Origin: Streptomyces aureoverticillatus
Lineage (GTDB): Bacteria > Actinomycetota > Actinomycetes > Streptomycetales > Streptomycetaceae
Assembly: GCF_014649395.1 (NCBI RefSeq)
Contig: NZ_BMSY01000019.1
Coordinates: 1-64,000 of the forward strand
Length of the DNA stretch: 64,000 nt
Direction of reading: 5' to 3'
This document shows positions 51,662 to 60,337 of this stretch, piece by piece (the first letter of the stretch is position 1; each line of letters starts with the position of its first letter). Made by a program: the position numbers and the translations under genes. The notes below the pieces were generated by a model. That model did no database searches. It was not told the origin of the DNA and worked only from the letters and a program-made list of their open reading frames with translations.

Positions 51662-52990
51662 ATGCCAGCCTTCGACCGAGCCGCGTCCGCGCCCGGCGCC
51701 GCCTCCTCCGCCTTCTCCCGCCGCCGGTTCCTGGGGACGGCGTCGGCGGCAGGACTGGGCGCGGCCGGACTCTCCGCTTGCTCGGACTCCGGTTCCACCA
51801 CCGACAGCCAGGGCCGGACCGTCGTGGAATGGTGGAACATCCAGACCACGGAGCCGTCGAAGTCCGTCTGGCCCGAGCGGGCCAAGGCTTTCGAGGCCGA
51901 GCACCCTGACGTGCGCATCAAGCTCGTCACACTGGAGAACGACGCCTACAAGTCGAAGATGACGGCGCTGACCAGTTCCGGAAAGCTGCCGGACATCTAC
52001 CACACCTGGGGCGGCGGTGTTCTCCAGCAGCAGATCGACGCGGGTCTCGTGGAGGACCTCACGTCGTCCGTCAGCTCCTTGGCCGACACCTTCGTGCCGG
52101 CGTCGGTCAAGCCGTACCAGTTCGACGGGAAGACGTACGCCGTGCCCGTCGACATCGGTGCGGTGGGCTTCTGGTACAACAAGGCGCTGTTCGCCAAGGC
52201 GGGCATCAAGGCCCCGCCCGCCACCTGGGCGGACTACCTCGACACGGTCAAGAAGCTGAAGAGCGCCGGGATCACCCCCATCGCCCTCGCGGGCAAGGAG
52301 AAGTGGCCCGGCATGTACTACTGGGCGTACCTGGCGATGCGGGTCACCGGCGTCGACGGCATGCAGAAAGCCGCCGACGCCAAGGACTTCACCGGTGACG
52401 ACTTCGTCAAGGCCGGCGAGCACCTCAAGGAACTCGTCGCGCTCGAGCCGTTCCAGAAGGGCTTCCTCGGCGCCGCGTACTCCACGCCCAACGGCGAAGC
52501 CGCCCTCATGGGCAACGGCAAGGCGGCGATGGAGCTGATGGGGCAGTGGGCGCCCGTCGTGCAGGCCGACTCGGGCAAGGGAATCGGCAAGGACCTCGGG
52601 TTCTTCCCGTTCCCCGCGGTCGCGGGCGGCAAGGGCACGGTCACCGATGTGTTCGGCGGGGGCGGCGGCTACGCGCTACGCAAGGGCGCCCCGGAGGCGG
52701 CCGTGGACTTCCTGAAGTTCTTCCTGACGGCCGAGTCCGACCGCATCCTCGTGTCGAAGGGCTCGATGATGCCCGTCGTCAAGGACGCCACGAGCGCGCT
52801 GACCGACCCCAACCTCAGGCTCGTTTCCGACATCCTCGGCAAGGCGACCGGCTTCCAGCTCTACCTCGACCAGGCGTACCCGCCCGCCGTCGGCCAGGAG
52901 ATCAACGACTCGGTGGCCGCCCTGATCGCCGGGTCCAAGTCGGCCGAACAGGTGGCCCGTTCGGTCACCCAGGTCGCGAAGAGCCAGTAA
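51662..52990 (+). CDS. Sugar ABC transporter substrate-binding lipoprotein (BxlE-like)
   Basis: A 442-residue family-1 extracellular solute-binding protein. A twin-arginine motif SRRRFLGTASAAG is followed by a lipobox GLSACSDSG (Cys near 40), so it may be a Tat-exported lipoprotein. The mature part has VVEWWNIQTTEPSKS, ASSGK-type linker replaced by LTSSGKLPDIYHTWGGG, PVDIGAVGFWYNKALFAKAG and GKAAMELMGQWAPVV, with several Trp/Tyr for sugar stacking. It begins an operon with two permeases and a GH3 enzyme; this is the layout of the xylobiose importer bxlEFGA of Streptomyces, so xylobiose or another beta-linked disaccharide is likely. No ATPase gene is present; MsiK-type shared ATPases do this job in the genus. 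Confidence 0.9.
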   Translation: MPAFDRAASAPGAASSAFSRRRFLGTASAAGLGAAGLSACSDSGSTTDSQGRTVVEWWNIQTTEPSKSVWPERAKAFEAEHPDVRIKLVTLENDAYKSKMTALTSSGKLPDIYHTWGGGVLQQQIDAGLVEDLTSSVSSLADTFVPASVKPYQFDGKTYAVPVDIGAVGFWYNKALFAKAGIKAPPATWADYLDTVKKLKSAGITPIALAGKEKWPGMYYWAYLAMRVTGVDGMQKAADAKDFTGDDFVKAGEHLKELVALEPFQKGFLGAAYSTPNGEAALMGNGKAAMELMGQWAPVVQADSGKGIGKDLGFFPFPAVAGGKGTVTDVFGGGGGYALRKGAPEAAVDFLKFFLTAESDRILVSKGSMMPVVKDATSALTDPNLRLVSDILGKATGFQLYLDQAYPPAVGQEINDSVAALIAGSKSAEQVARSVTQVAKSQ

Positions 52991-52995
52991 CCGAC

Positions 52996-53985
52996 ATGAC
53001 CTCCACGTACGTGAAGGACCCCACGCCCGCCACCGCCCCACCCGAGCAACCGGACAACAGGGCACGCCGGCCACTGGCCCGCCGGGTCGTCGACTGGCTG
53101 ACCGCCTTCTGCTTCACCCTGCCCGCCCTGCTCCTGTTCGGCGCACTCGTGCTCGCCCCGATCCTGTACGCCCTGTACGTCAGCCTGTTCAACTGGGGCG
53201 GATTCGGGGCCCCTTCGGACTACGCGGGCCTCGACAACTACAGCCGGCTCCTGCAGGATCCGGTCTTCCTCGGTGACCTGTGGCGCGGCCTGCTGCTCGT
53301 GCTGTTCTCCGTCTGCGTGCAGCTGCCGTTCGCGCTCGGCATGGCCGTACTGCTCAACCAGAAACTGCGCGGGCGGGCCCTCTACCGGATGCTGTTCTTC
53401 GCCCCCTACGTCCTGTCCGAGGTCATCACCGGCGTCCTGTTCTCCATGATCTTCGCGCCGGACGACGGGCTCGCCGACAAGGCGCTCGGCTCGGTCGGTC
53501 TCGACGGACTCGGCGGACTGTGGTTCGCCGACCAGGACCATGTGCTGGCGACCCTGTTCCTCGTCATGACGTGGAAGTACTTCGGCTTCCACATGATGCT
53601 CTACCTCGCCGGGCTGCAAGGCATCCCCGCCGAACTGCACGACGCGGCCCGGATCGACGGCGCGGGCCCCTGGCAGCGCTTCCGTCACATCACCCTGCCG
53701 CTGCTCGGGCCGACGCTCCGCATCAGCGTCTTCCTCTCCGTGATCGGCGCCATCCAGCTCTTCGACCTGGTGTGGGTGGTCACGCAGGGCGGCCCGGACC
53801 ACCACTCCGAGACCATGGCCGTAACCATGTTCCAGTTCGGCTTCAAGCGCTACCAGATGGGCTACGCCAGCGCGATCAGCATCGCCATGTTCCTCATCAG
53901 CCTCGTCTTCGCCCTCGCCTACCAGCGTGCCGTGCTGCGCCGCGACACCGAAGGAGCCCTCACCACCATGCGAGCCTCCCGATGA
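52996..53985 (+). CDS. Sugar ABC transporter permease (MalF type, BxlF-like)
   Basis: A 329-residue permease with six predicted helices, starting with LTAFCFTLPALLLFGALVLAP and ILYALYVSLFNWGGF. The EAA loop is ELHDAARIDGAGPWQRFRHI, followed by TLPLLGPTLRISVFLSVIGA. ATG 52996 lies five bases after the binding-protein stop and its own stop overlaps the next start as ATGA. It pairs with the MalG-type permease that follows to form the membrane channel. Confidence 0.94.
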   Translation: MTSTYVKDPTPATAPPEQPDNRARRPLARRVVDWLTAFCFTLPALLLFGALVLAPILYALYVSLFNWGGFGAPSDYAGLDNYSRLLQDPVFLGDLWRGLLLVLFSVCVQLPFALGMAVLLNQKLRGRALYRMLFFAPYVLSEVITGVLFSMIFAPDDGLADKALGSVGLDGLGGLWFADQDHVLATLFLVMTWKYFGFHMMLYLAGLQGIPAELHDAARIDGAGPWQRFRHITLPLLGPTLRISVFLSVIGAIQLFDLVWVVTQGGPDHHSETMAVTMFQFGFKRYQMGYASAISIAMFLISLVFALAYQRAVLRRDTEGALTTMRASR

Positions 53986-54818
53986 GCCCGGGCGCGCGCG
54001 GCAGGCTGCGCTCCGCGCCGTTGTACGTCATCGTGTGGGTGGTCGGCGTCGTCATGGTCACGCCGCTGCTGTACGCGCTCGTGTCCGGGTTCAAGTCCAA
54101 CGACGAGCTCTCCCGCAACACGTTCGGCCTGCCCTCGACGTGGGTGACGTCCAACTACACCGACGTACTCGCCTCCGGCTCGTTCTGGCGCATGCTGGGT
54201 TCCTCCACACTGATCGCCGTCGGCACGACCGTGCTGACCGTGGGTGCCGCGGCCCTCGCCGCCTTCGCGCTCGCCCGATTCGCCTTCCGGGGCCGGGAGC
54301 TGCTCTTCACCCTCTTCACCGTGGGGCTGATGTTCCCGTTCGCCGTGGCGATCCTGCCGCTGTTCGTTCTGCTGCGCACCTTCGGGCTGCTCGACAACCC
54401 CTGGGGTGTGATCCTGCCACAGGCCGCGTTCGGGCTGCCCCTGACCGTGGTCATCCTGCGCGGCTTCTTCCGGGAGATACCCGGCGAACTGGAGGAGGCC
54501 GCCACCCTCGACGGCTGCTCGGCGTTCGGCTTCTTCTGGCGGATCCTGCTGCCCATGGCGCGACCCGCCCTCGGCACCGTGTCGATCCTCGCCGTCGTCG
54601 GCAGCTGGAACAACTTCCTGCTCCCGCTGCTGGTGTTCAGCGAGCAGACCTGGTGGACGATCCCCATCGGCGTCCAGCAGTTCCAGGGCCAGTACGCCGC
54701 CGACATCGCTCGCGTCTTCGCCTATCTCGTCCTGGCTATGGTGCCCGCCCTCGCCTTCTACGCCGTCGCCGAACGGCAGCTGATCGGCGGCATCACGACG
54801 GGCGCAACCAAGGGCTGA
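53982..54818 (+). CDS. Sugar ABC transporter permease (MalG type, BxlG-like)
   Basis: A 278-residue permease; helices include APLYVIVWVVGVVMVTPLLY, LLFTLFTVGLMFPFAVAILP and LGTVSILAVVGSWNNFLLP. The EAA loop is ELEEAATLDGCSAFGFFWRI. It starts in an ATGA overlap with the upstream permease and ends about 77 bases before the GH3 gene. It has the length and layout of MalG-type partners. Confidence 0.94.
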   Translation: MSPGARGRLRSAPLYVIVWVVGVVMVTPLLYALVSGFKSNDELSRNTFGLPSTWVTSNYTDVLASGSFWRMLGSSTLIAVGTTVLTVGAAALAAFALARFAFRGRELLFTLFTVGLMFPFAVAILPLFVLLRTFGLLDNPWGVILPQAAFGLPLTVVILRGFFREIPGELEEAATLDGCSAFGFFWRILLPMARPALGTVSILAVVGSWNNFLLPLLVFSEQTWWTIPIGVQQFQGQYAADIARVFAYLVLAMVPALAFYAVAERQLIGGITTGATKG

Positions 54819-54895
54819 ACCCGCGCAGGGCACTACCCCTTGGCAGGGAAACGCCAGGGCAACACCCCATATTCGTACGGCATTTGAGGAGATCC

Positions 54896-57118
54896 ATGGT
54901 CGCGCCATGGCAGGACACCACACTGCCCGCCCACACCCGGGCGGCGGACCTGCTCGCCCGGATGACCACCGAGGAGAAGACCGCCCAGCTGTCCAGCGCC
55001 TGGATCGGCGCCGACACCGGCGGCGCCGACGTCGCCCCCGGCCAGCACGCCTACGCGGCCCGCAGCGCCGCCCTCGACGCACTTCTTCCGCACGGCCTCG
55101 GCCACCTCACCCGCCCCTTCGGTACTGTGCCCGTCGAACCCGCCGAGGGCGCCGCCCGCCTCGCCGAGCTGCAGCGCACGATCCGCGCCGGCAACCGGTT
55201 CGGGGTGCCCGCGATCGCCCACGAGGAGTGCCTGACCGGCTTCACCGCCTGGCAGGCCACCATCTGCCCGACCCCGCTCGCCTGGGGCGCCACCTTCGAC
55301 CCGGCGCTGATCACGGAGATGGCGCAGGCCATCGGTACGTCGATGCGCGCGGTCGGCATCCACCAGGGCCTCGCCCCGGTCCTGGACGTCGTTCGGGATC
55401 CGCGCTGGGGCCGCACCGAGGAGTGCGTCGGCGAGGACCCGTACCTCGTCGGCACCATCGGCACCGCCTACGTGCGGGGTCTGGAGGCCGCCGGGATCGT
55501 CGCGACGCTCAAGCACTTCGCCGGATACTCGGCCTCGCGCGCCGCCCGCAACCACGCGCCCGCCTCGCTCGGCCCGCGCGAACTCGCGGACGTGATCCTG
55601 CCGCCGTTCGAGATGGCGGTACGCGACGGCGGCGCCCGCTCCGTCATGCCCGCCTACAACGACCTCGACGGCCTGCCCGCCCACGCCCATGCCGAGCTGC
55701 TCACCCAACTCCTGCGCGATCAATGGGGGTTCACCGGGACCGTGGTCTCGGACTACTACGGCGTCTCGCTGCTGGAGGAGGCGCACCGGGTCGCCGACGG
55801 AGAGGGCCACGCCGCGCGGCTCGCCCTCGCGGCCGGGGTCGACGTGGAACTGCCGGCGGCCCGCTGCTTCACCCCCGCGGACCCGCTCCCCGAGGACCTG
55901 CTCGACCGGGCCGCGTTGCGCGTCCTCACGCAGAAGTGCGAACTGGGGCTGCTCGACCCCGACTGGAAGCCCGTCACGGACGGCGCGCCCGTCGACCTGG
56001 ACCCCCCGCACCTGCGGGACCTGGCCCGGAAGGTCGCCGAGGAGTCCGTCGTCCTGCTCGCCAACGACTCCGGGATGCTGCCGCTGAGCGACGGGCCGCA
56101 CATCGCGCTGCTCGGTCCGCTCGCCGACGAGCAGGCCGCGATGCTGGGCTGCTACACGTTTCCCCGGCACGTGGGCGTGCACCATCCCGAACTGCCGACC
56201 GGGGTCGACGTGCCGACGCTCGCCGAGGCACTGCGGACGGAGCTGCCCGGCGCCGTGTTCGTCGACGACCCGACGGCGGCCGACGTCTGCCTGGTCGTGG
56301 TCGGGGACCGCTCCGGCCTGTTCGGGCGCGGCTCGTCCGGCGAGGGCTGCGACGCCGAGGACCTCCAACTGCCGTATGGCCAGGCAGCGGTGCTGGACGA
56401 GGCGATGGAATGCGGCGTGCCCGTGGTCGTCGTCGTCCTCAGCGGAAGGCCCTACGCGCTCGGTCGCTGGGCCGACCGGGCCGCCGCCGTCGTCCAGGCG
56501 TTCTTCCCCGGACAGGAGGGCGGGGGCGCCGTCGCGGGCGTCCTCTCCGGCCGCGTCGACCCCTCCGGGCGCCTGCCCGTCGGGGTGCCGCGCGGCCCCG
56601 GCGGCCAGCCCGCGCCCTACCTCGCCCCGCCGCTGGGCCGGCACGGCTTCCCCAGCACCGTGGACCCGACCCCCCTGTACCCGTTCGGGCACGGCCTGTC
56701 CTACACCACGTTCAGCTGGGACCAACCACAGTGCGACGCCCCGGAGTTCGCCACCGACGGCGAGACCGCACTGCGGCTGACCGTCCGCAACACCGGCGAC
56801 CGCCCGGGGACCGAAGTCGTCCAGTTCTACCTCCACGACCCCGTCGGGACCGTCGCCCGTCCCGAGGTCCGGCTCGTCGGCTACGCCCGGGTCACGCTCG
56901 ACGCCGGCGCGTCGGCCGAGGTGCACGCCGCGTTCCCGGCCGACCTCGCCGCGTACACCGGTGCCGACGGGCGGCGCGTCGTCGAACCCGGCGCCCTCGA
57001 ACTGCACCTCGCCGCCTCCAGCGCTCACGTCCACCACACCGTGCCGCTGACCCTGACCGGGCCGGTGCTCGAGGTCGGGCACGAGCGCCGCATGTGGTGC
57101 GAGACGCGCGTCAAATGA
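54896..57118 (+). CDS. Beta-xylosidase/beta-glucosidase, glycoside hydrolase family 3 (BxlA-like)
   Basis: A 740-residue enzyme without signal peptide, so it acts in the cytoplasm on imported oligosaccharides. The N-terminal barrel has ADLLARMTTEEKTAQLSSAW, FGVPAIAHEECLTGFTAWQA, GLAPVLDVVRDPRWGRTEE, KHFAGYSASRAARNHAPAS and nucleophile Asp286 in VVSDYYGVSLLEEAHR. The second domain carries LFGRGSSGEGCDAEDLQLP, and a fibronectin-III-like domain ends the protein (TVRNTGDRPGTEVVQFYLHD). GFTAW and the overall pattern match the Streptomyces BxlA beta-xylosidases better than typical beta-glucosidases. It starts at ATG 54896 with GAGGAG, in line behind the importer genes. Confidence 0.9.
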   Translation: MVAPWQDTTLPAHTRAADLLARMTTEEKTAQLSSAWIGADTGGADVAPGQHAYAARSAALDALLPHGLGHLTRPFGTVPVEPAEGAARLAELQRTIRAGNRFGVPAIAHEECLTGFTAWQATICPTPLAWGATFDPALITEMAQAIGTSMRAVGIHQGLAPVLDVVRDPRWGRTEECVGEDPYLVGTIGTAYVRGLEAAGIVATLKHFAGYSASRAARNHAPASLGPRELADVILPPFEMAVRDGGARSVMPAYNDLDGLPAHAHAELLTQLLRDQWGFTGTVVSDYYGVSLLEEAHRVADGEGHAARLALAAGVDVELPAARCFTPADPLPEDLLDRAALRVLTQKCELGLLDPDWKPVTDGAPVDLDPPHLRDLARKVAEESVVLLANDSGMLPLSDGPHIALLGPLADEQAAMLGCYTFPRHVGVHHPELPTGVDVPTLAEALRTELPGAVFVDDPTAADVCLVVVGDRSGLFGRGSSGEGCDAEDLQLPYGQAAVLDEAMECGVPVVVVVLSGRPYALGRWADRAAAVVQAFFPGQEGGGAVAGVLSGRVDPSGRLPVGVPRGPGGQPAPYLAPPLGRHGFPSTVDPTPLYPFGHGLSYTTFSWDQPQCDAPEFATDGETALRLTVRNTGDRPGTEVVQFYLHDPVGTVARPEVRLVGYARVTLDAGASAEVHAAFPADLAAYTGADGRRVVEPGALELHLAASSAHVHHTVPLTLTGPVLEVGHERRMWCETRVK

Positions 57119-57165
57119 CACCGGAGACCGGCAGGTGCGTCCGCCCTGACACCTGTCCCGTCCTT

Positions 57166-57201
57166 GCCCCCGGCGCGGCCGTTCCGCGGTTCGTCGGGGG
57201 C
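57166..57201. terminator. Possible terminator between GH3 and GH62
   Basis: GCCCCCGGCG (57166-57175) can pair with CGTCGGGGGC (57192-57201) with one G-U pair. It lies 48 bases behind the GH3 stop and just before the GH62 ribosome site. Confidence 0.45.
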
Positions 57202-57232
57202 ACCTCACCCCCGCTTCCAAGGAGGTCTTCTG

Positions 57233-58699
57233 ATGTGGTTACCCGGTCGATCCCTGGTCCACCTGAGGCGCTTGCTCGCCGTCCTCGCGCCCTTGCTGCT
57301 GGTGGCCACCTTCCTCGGTGCCCCGCCCGCCGCCGCGGCGACCGTCGACACCAACGCCTGGTATGTGCTGGTCAACCGCAACAGCGGCAAGGCCCTGGAC
57401 GTCCACAACATGGCGACCGGCGACGGCGCCCGCATCACCCAGTGGACCAGGAACGACCAGTACCAGCAGCAGTGGCAGTTCGTCGACTCCGGCGGTGGCA
57501 ACTACCGCATCAAGTCCCGCCACTCCGGCAAGGTACTGGACGTCCACAACCGGTCCACCGCCAACGGCGGCTCGATCGTGCAGTGGGCCGACCTGAACGG
57601 CACCAACCAGCAGTGGCGGCTGGCCGACAGCTCGGACGGCCACGTGAGGCTCATCTCGCGCCACAGCGACAAGGCCCTCGAAGTACAAGGCGGCTCCACC
57701 GCCGACAACGCGAACATCGTCCAGTACGACGACTGGGGCGGCGCCAACCAGCAGTGGCGGCTCGTCAAGGTCGGCAGCGGCAACCCCGGAACGTGCGATC
57801 TGCCGTCGGCATACCGCTGGTCATCAACGGGCGCGCTGGCGCAGCCCAAGCCGGGGTGGGTCTCGCTCAAGGACTTCACCGTCGTCCCCTACAACGGCAG
57901 GCAACTGGTCTATGCGACGACGCACGACACGGGCACGAGGTGGGGTTCGATGAACTTCGGCCTCTTCACCAACTGGTCGGAGATGGCCTCGGCCGCCCAG
58001 AACACCATGTCGTCCTCCACCGTCGCGCCCACGCTCTTCTACTTCGCGCCGAAGAACATCTGGGTGCTCGCCTACCAGTGGGGTCGTACCGCCTTCTCCT
58101 ACCGGACGTCGAGCGACCCCACCAACCCGAATGGCTGGTCAGCCGAGCAGGAGCTCTTCTCCGGAAGCATCCCCGGCTCCGGGACCGGACCCATCGACCA
58201 GACGCTCATCGCCGACGACCAGAACATGTACCTGTTCTTCGCCGGTGACAACGGCAAGATCTACCGGGCGAGCATGCCGATCGGGAACTTCCCGGGCAGC
58301 TTCGGCTCGTCGTACACGACCATCATGAGCGACACGACGAACAACCTGTTCGAGGCCCCGCAGGTCTACAAGCTCCAGGGCCAGAACCGCTATCTCATGA
58401 TCGTCGAGGCGATCGGCTCGCAGGGCCGCTACTTCCGCTCGTTCACGGCCACCAGCCTGAACGGCTCATGGACACCCCAGGCCGCGACCGAGAGCAATCC
58501 CTTCGCCGGGAAGGCCAACAGCGGCGCCACCTGGACCAACGACATCAGCCACGGTGAACTGATCCGCACCGGCGCCGATCAGACCATGACCGTGGATCCG
58601 TGCAATCTGCGGATGCTCTACCAGGGGCGCAGCCCCAACTCCGGAGGCGACTACGGCCTCCTGCCCTACCGTCCGGGTCTGCTGACGCAGCAGCGCTGA
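57233..58699 (+). CDS. Secreted alpha-L-arabinofuranosidase, GH62 with N-terminal CBM13
   Basis: A 488-residue secreted enzyme that removes arabinose from arabinoxylan. Signal peptide to about residue 37 (APPAAAATVD). Residues about 40-185 are a ricin-type lectin module with three repeats (GKALDVHNMATGDGA, GKVLDVHNRSTANGG, DKALEVQGGSTADNA), each ending QQW. The GH62 five-bladed propeller follows: LPSAYRWSSTGALAQPKPGW with the base Asp in SLKDFTVVPYNG, THDTGTRWGSMNFGLF, GTGPIDQTLIADDQNMYLFF, and the C-terminal DPCNLRMLYQGRSPNSGGDY. GGAGG lies seven bases before ATG 57233. A tail relic of a related gene lies at 47833-47962. Confidence 0.95.
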   Translation: MWLPGRSLVHLRRLLAVLAPLLLVATFLGAPPAAAATVDTNAWYVLVNRNSGKALDVHNMATGDGARITQWTRNDQYQQQWQFVDSGGGNYRIKSRHSGKVLDVHNRSTANGGSIVQWADLNGTNQQWRLADSSDGHVRLISRHSDKALEVQGGSTADNANIVQYDDWGGANQQWRLVKVGSGNPGTCDLPSAYRWSSTGALAQPKPGWVSLKDFTVVPYNGRQLVYATTHDTGTRWGSMNFGLFTNWSEMASAAQNTMSSSTVAPTLFYFAPKNIWVLAYQWGRTAFSYRTSSDPTNPNGWSAEQELFSGSIPGSGTGPIDQTLIADDQNMYLFFAGDNGKIYRASMPIGNFPGSFGSSYTTIMSDTTNNLFEAPQVYKLQGQNRYLMIVEAIGSQGRYFRSFTATSLNGSWTPQAATESNPFAGKANSGATWTNDISHGELIRTGADQTMTVDPCNLRMLYQGRSPNSGGDYGLLPYRPGLLTQQR

Positions 58700-58709
58700 C
58701 GGCGTGACA

Positions 58710-58748
58710 CACCGGCGGCGGCACCGCATTGCGGTGCCGCCGCCGGTG
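58710..58748. terminator. 19-bp perfect bidirectional terminator between GH62 and GH10
   Basis: The sequence from 58710 to 58748 is a perfect inverted repeat with 19-base arms around one central base (arm begins CACCGGCGGCGG). It separates the convergent GH62 and GH10 genes. Confidence 0.85.
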
Positions 58749-58787
58749 GCGTTCGCTGACGGTCCAGCCGCAGCGGGTCGTGGCAGA

Positions 58788-60242
58788 TCAGGTGCGGGTC
58801 CAGCGTTGGTTGCTGCCGTTCGAGCAGGAGTAGAGCTGGATCAGGGTGCCGTTCGCGGTGCCGCTCGCGGCGGCGTCGAGGCAGAGGCCGGACTGGACGC
58901 CGACGATGGATCCGTCGGAGGTGAGGCGCCACTTCTGGTTGTCGCCACCCCAGCAGCCGTAGATCTGGACCTTGGCGCCGTTGCCGGTGCCGGCGGCGTC
59001 CAGACACTTGTTGCCGTAGACCCTGAGCTCGCCGGCGGCGGTGTGGGTCCACTGCTGGTTGGTGCGGTTGTTGCAGTCCCACAGCTGGAGCTGGGTGCCG
59101 TCGGTGGTGCCGGCCCCGGGCACGTCCAGGCAGCGGCCTGAACCGACGCCCTTGATCGGTCCGGAATCCGCGGGGGGCGTGGTGGAGCCGCCGTTGAGTG
59201 CGTTGAGGACGGCGGTGTACGCGGGCTTCTTGCTGCCGTCGCCGTTGAACAGCAGCGGTGAGTGCTCCGGTCGCCAGGAGTCGGTGTCGCGCACACCCCA
59301 GACGGTGATGCCGAGGCAGCGCGGTACGGCGAGGCAGTCCTTGGTCACGTTGGCGTAGGTCGTGGCCGGGGCGCCCTGGATGTCGAGTTCGGTGATGGCC
59401 ACGTCGACGCCGAGGGCGGCGAAGTTCTGCAGGGTGGTGCGGAAGTTGCTGTCGTAGGGGCTGCCGCTGTTGAAGTGCGACTGGAAGCCCACACAGTCGA
59501 TCGGCACGCCGCGCTGCTTGAAGTCCTTCACCATGGCGTACATGGCCTGGGTCTTGGCCCAGGTCCAGTTCTCCACGTTGTAGTCGTTGTAGCAGAGCTT
59601 GGCGGCCGGGTCGGCGGCGCGCGCGGTGCGGAAGGCGACCTCGATCCAGTCGTTGCCGGTGCGCTGCAGGTTGGAGTCGCGCCGGGCTCCCGAACTGCCG
59701 TCGGCGAACGCCTCGTTCACGACGTCCCACTGGACGATCTTGCCCTTGTAGTGGGCCATCACGCCTTTGATGTGGTCGATCATCGCCTGGCGCAGGTTGC
59801 TGCCGCTGAGGCTCTGCATCCAGCCGGGCTGCTGGGAGTGCCAGGCCAGGGTGTGGCCGCGCACCTGCTTGCCGTTCTGCACCGCCCAGTTGTAGACGCG
59901 GTCACCGGCGGTGAAGTTGAACTGGCCCCGCTGGGGCTCGGTGGCGTCGATCTTCATCTCGTTCTCGGCCGTCACCGAGTTGAACTCGCGGTTCGCGATC
60001 GTCGTGTACGCCGAGTCATTGAGCCTGCCCGAGGCGATCGCGGTGCCGAAGTAGCGGCCGCTCTGCGCCGCCGCGGCGCCGAGCGTACTCTCGGCCGCAA
60101 TCTCGGCCCTACTCTCGGCGGCGTGCGCGGTCGGCGGCGCGACCGGCGCGGCGACCGCACCGAGGACGCCGACGGCCAGCGCCGTCAGCAGACCGACGGT
60201 CTTCCGGCGGACGGTGGGTGGGGGAAGGGCATGCGAAGCCAT
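58788..60242 (-). CDS. Secreted endo-1,4-beta-xylanase, GH10 with C-terminal CBM13
   Basis: A 484-residue secreted xylanase, close in layout to the XlnA type of Streptomyces. Signal peptide to about residue 41 (PTAHAAESR). The barrel has FGTAIASGRLNDSAY, EFNSVTAENEMKIDATEP, GHTLAWHSQQPGWMQSL, acid/base Glu177 (WDVVNEAFADGSSG), nucleophile Glu285 (AITELDIQGAP) and GITVWGVRDTDSWRP. A Gly/Thr/Pro linker leads to a ricin-type CBM13 with RCLDVPGAGTTDG, KCLDAAGTGNGA and LCLDAAASGTANG, each with a QxW end. ATG 60242 follows GGAGG. I find no CebR-type box in front of it. Confidence 0.95.
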   Translation of the reverse strand: MASHALPPPTVRRKTVGLLTALAVGVLGAVAAPVAPPTAHAAESRAEIAAESTLGAAAAQSGRYFGTAIASGRLNDSAYTTIANREFNSVTAENEMKIDATEPQRGQFNFTAGDRVYNWAVQNGKQVRGHTLAWHSQQPGWMQSLSGSNLRQAMIDHIKGVMAHYKGKIVQWDVVNEAFADGSSGARRDSNLQRTGNDWIEVAFRTARAADPAAKLCYNDYNVENWTWAKTQAMYAMVKDFKQRGVPIDCVGFQSHFNSGSPYDSNFRTTLQNFAALGVDVAITELDIQGAPATTYANVTKDCLAVPRCLGITVWGVRDTDSWRPEHSPLLFNGDGSKKPAYTAVLNALNGGSTTPPADSGPIKGVGSGRCLDVPGAGTTDGTQLQLWDCNNRTNQQWTHTAAGELRVYGNKCLDAAGTGNGAKVQIYGCWGGDNQKWRLTSDGSIVGVQSGLCLDAAASGTANGTLIQLYSCSNGSNQRWTRT

Positions 60243-60337
60243 GGCTGAGCCTCCAAGGTAGGAATCACGGAAGGACTGAAGAGCTGCGGAGCGGCGGAAG
60301 GCGTTCGTGACGAGCCGGCCGGCCGGGCAGGTCCGGC

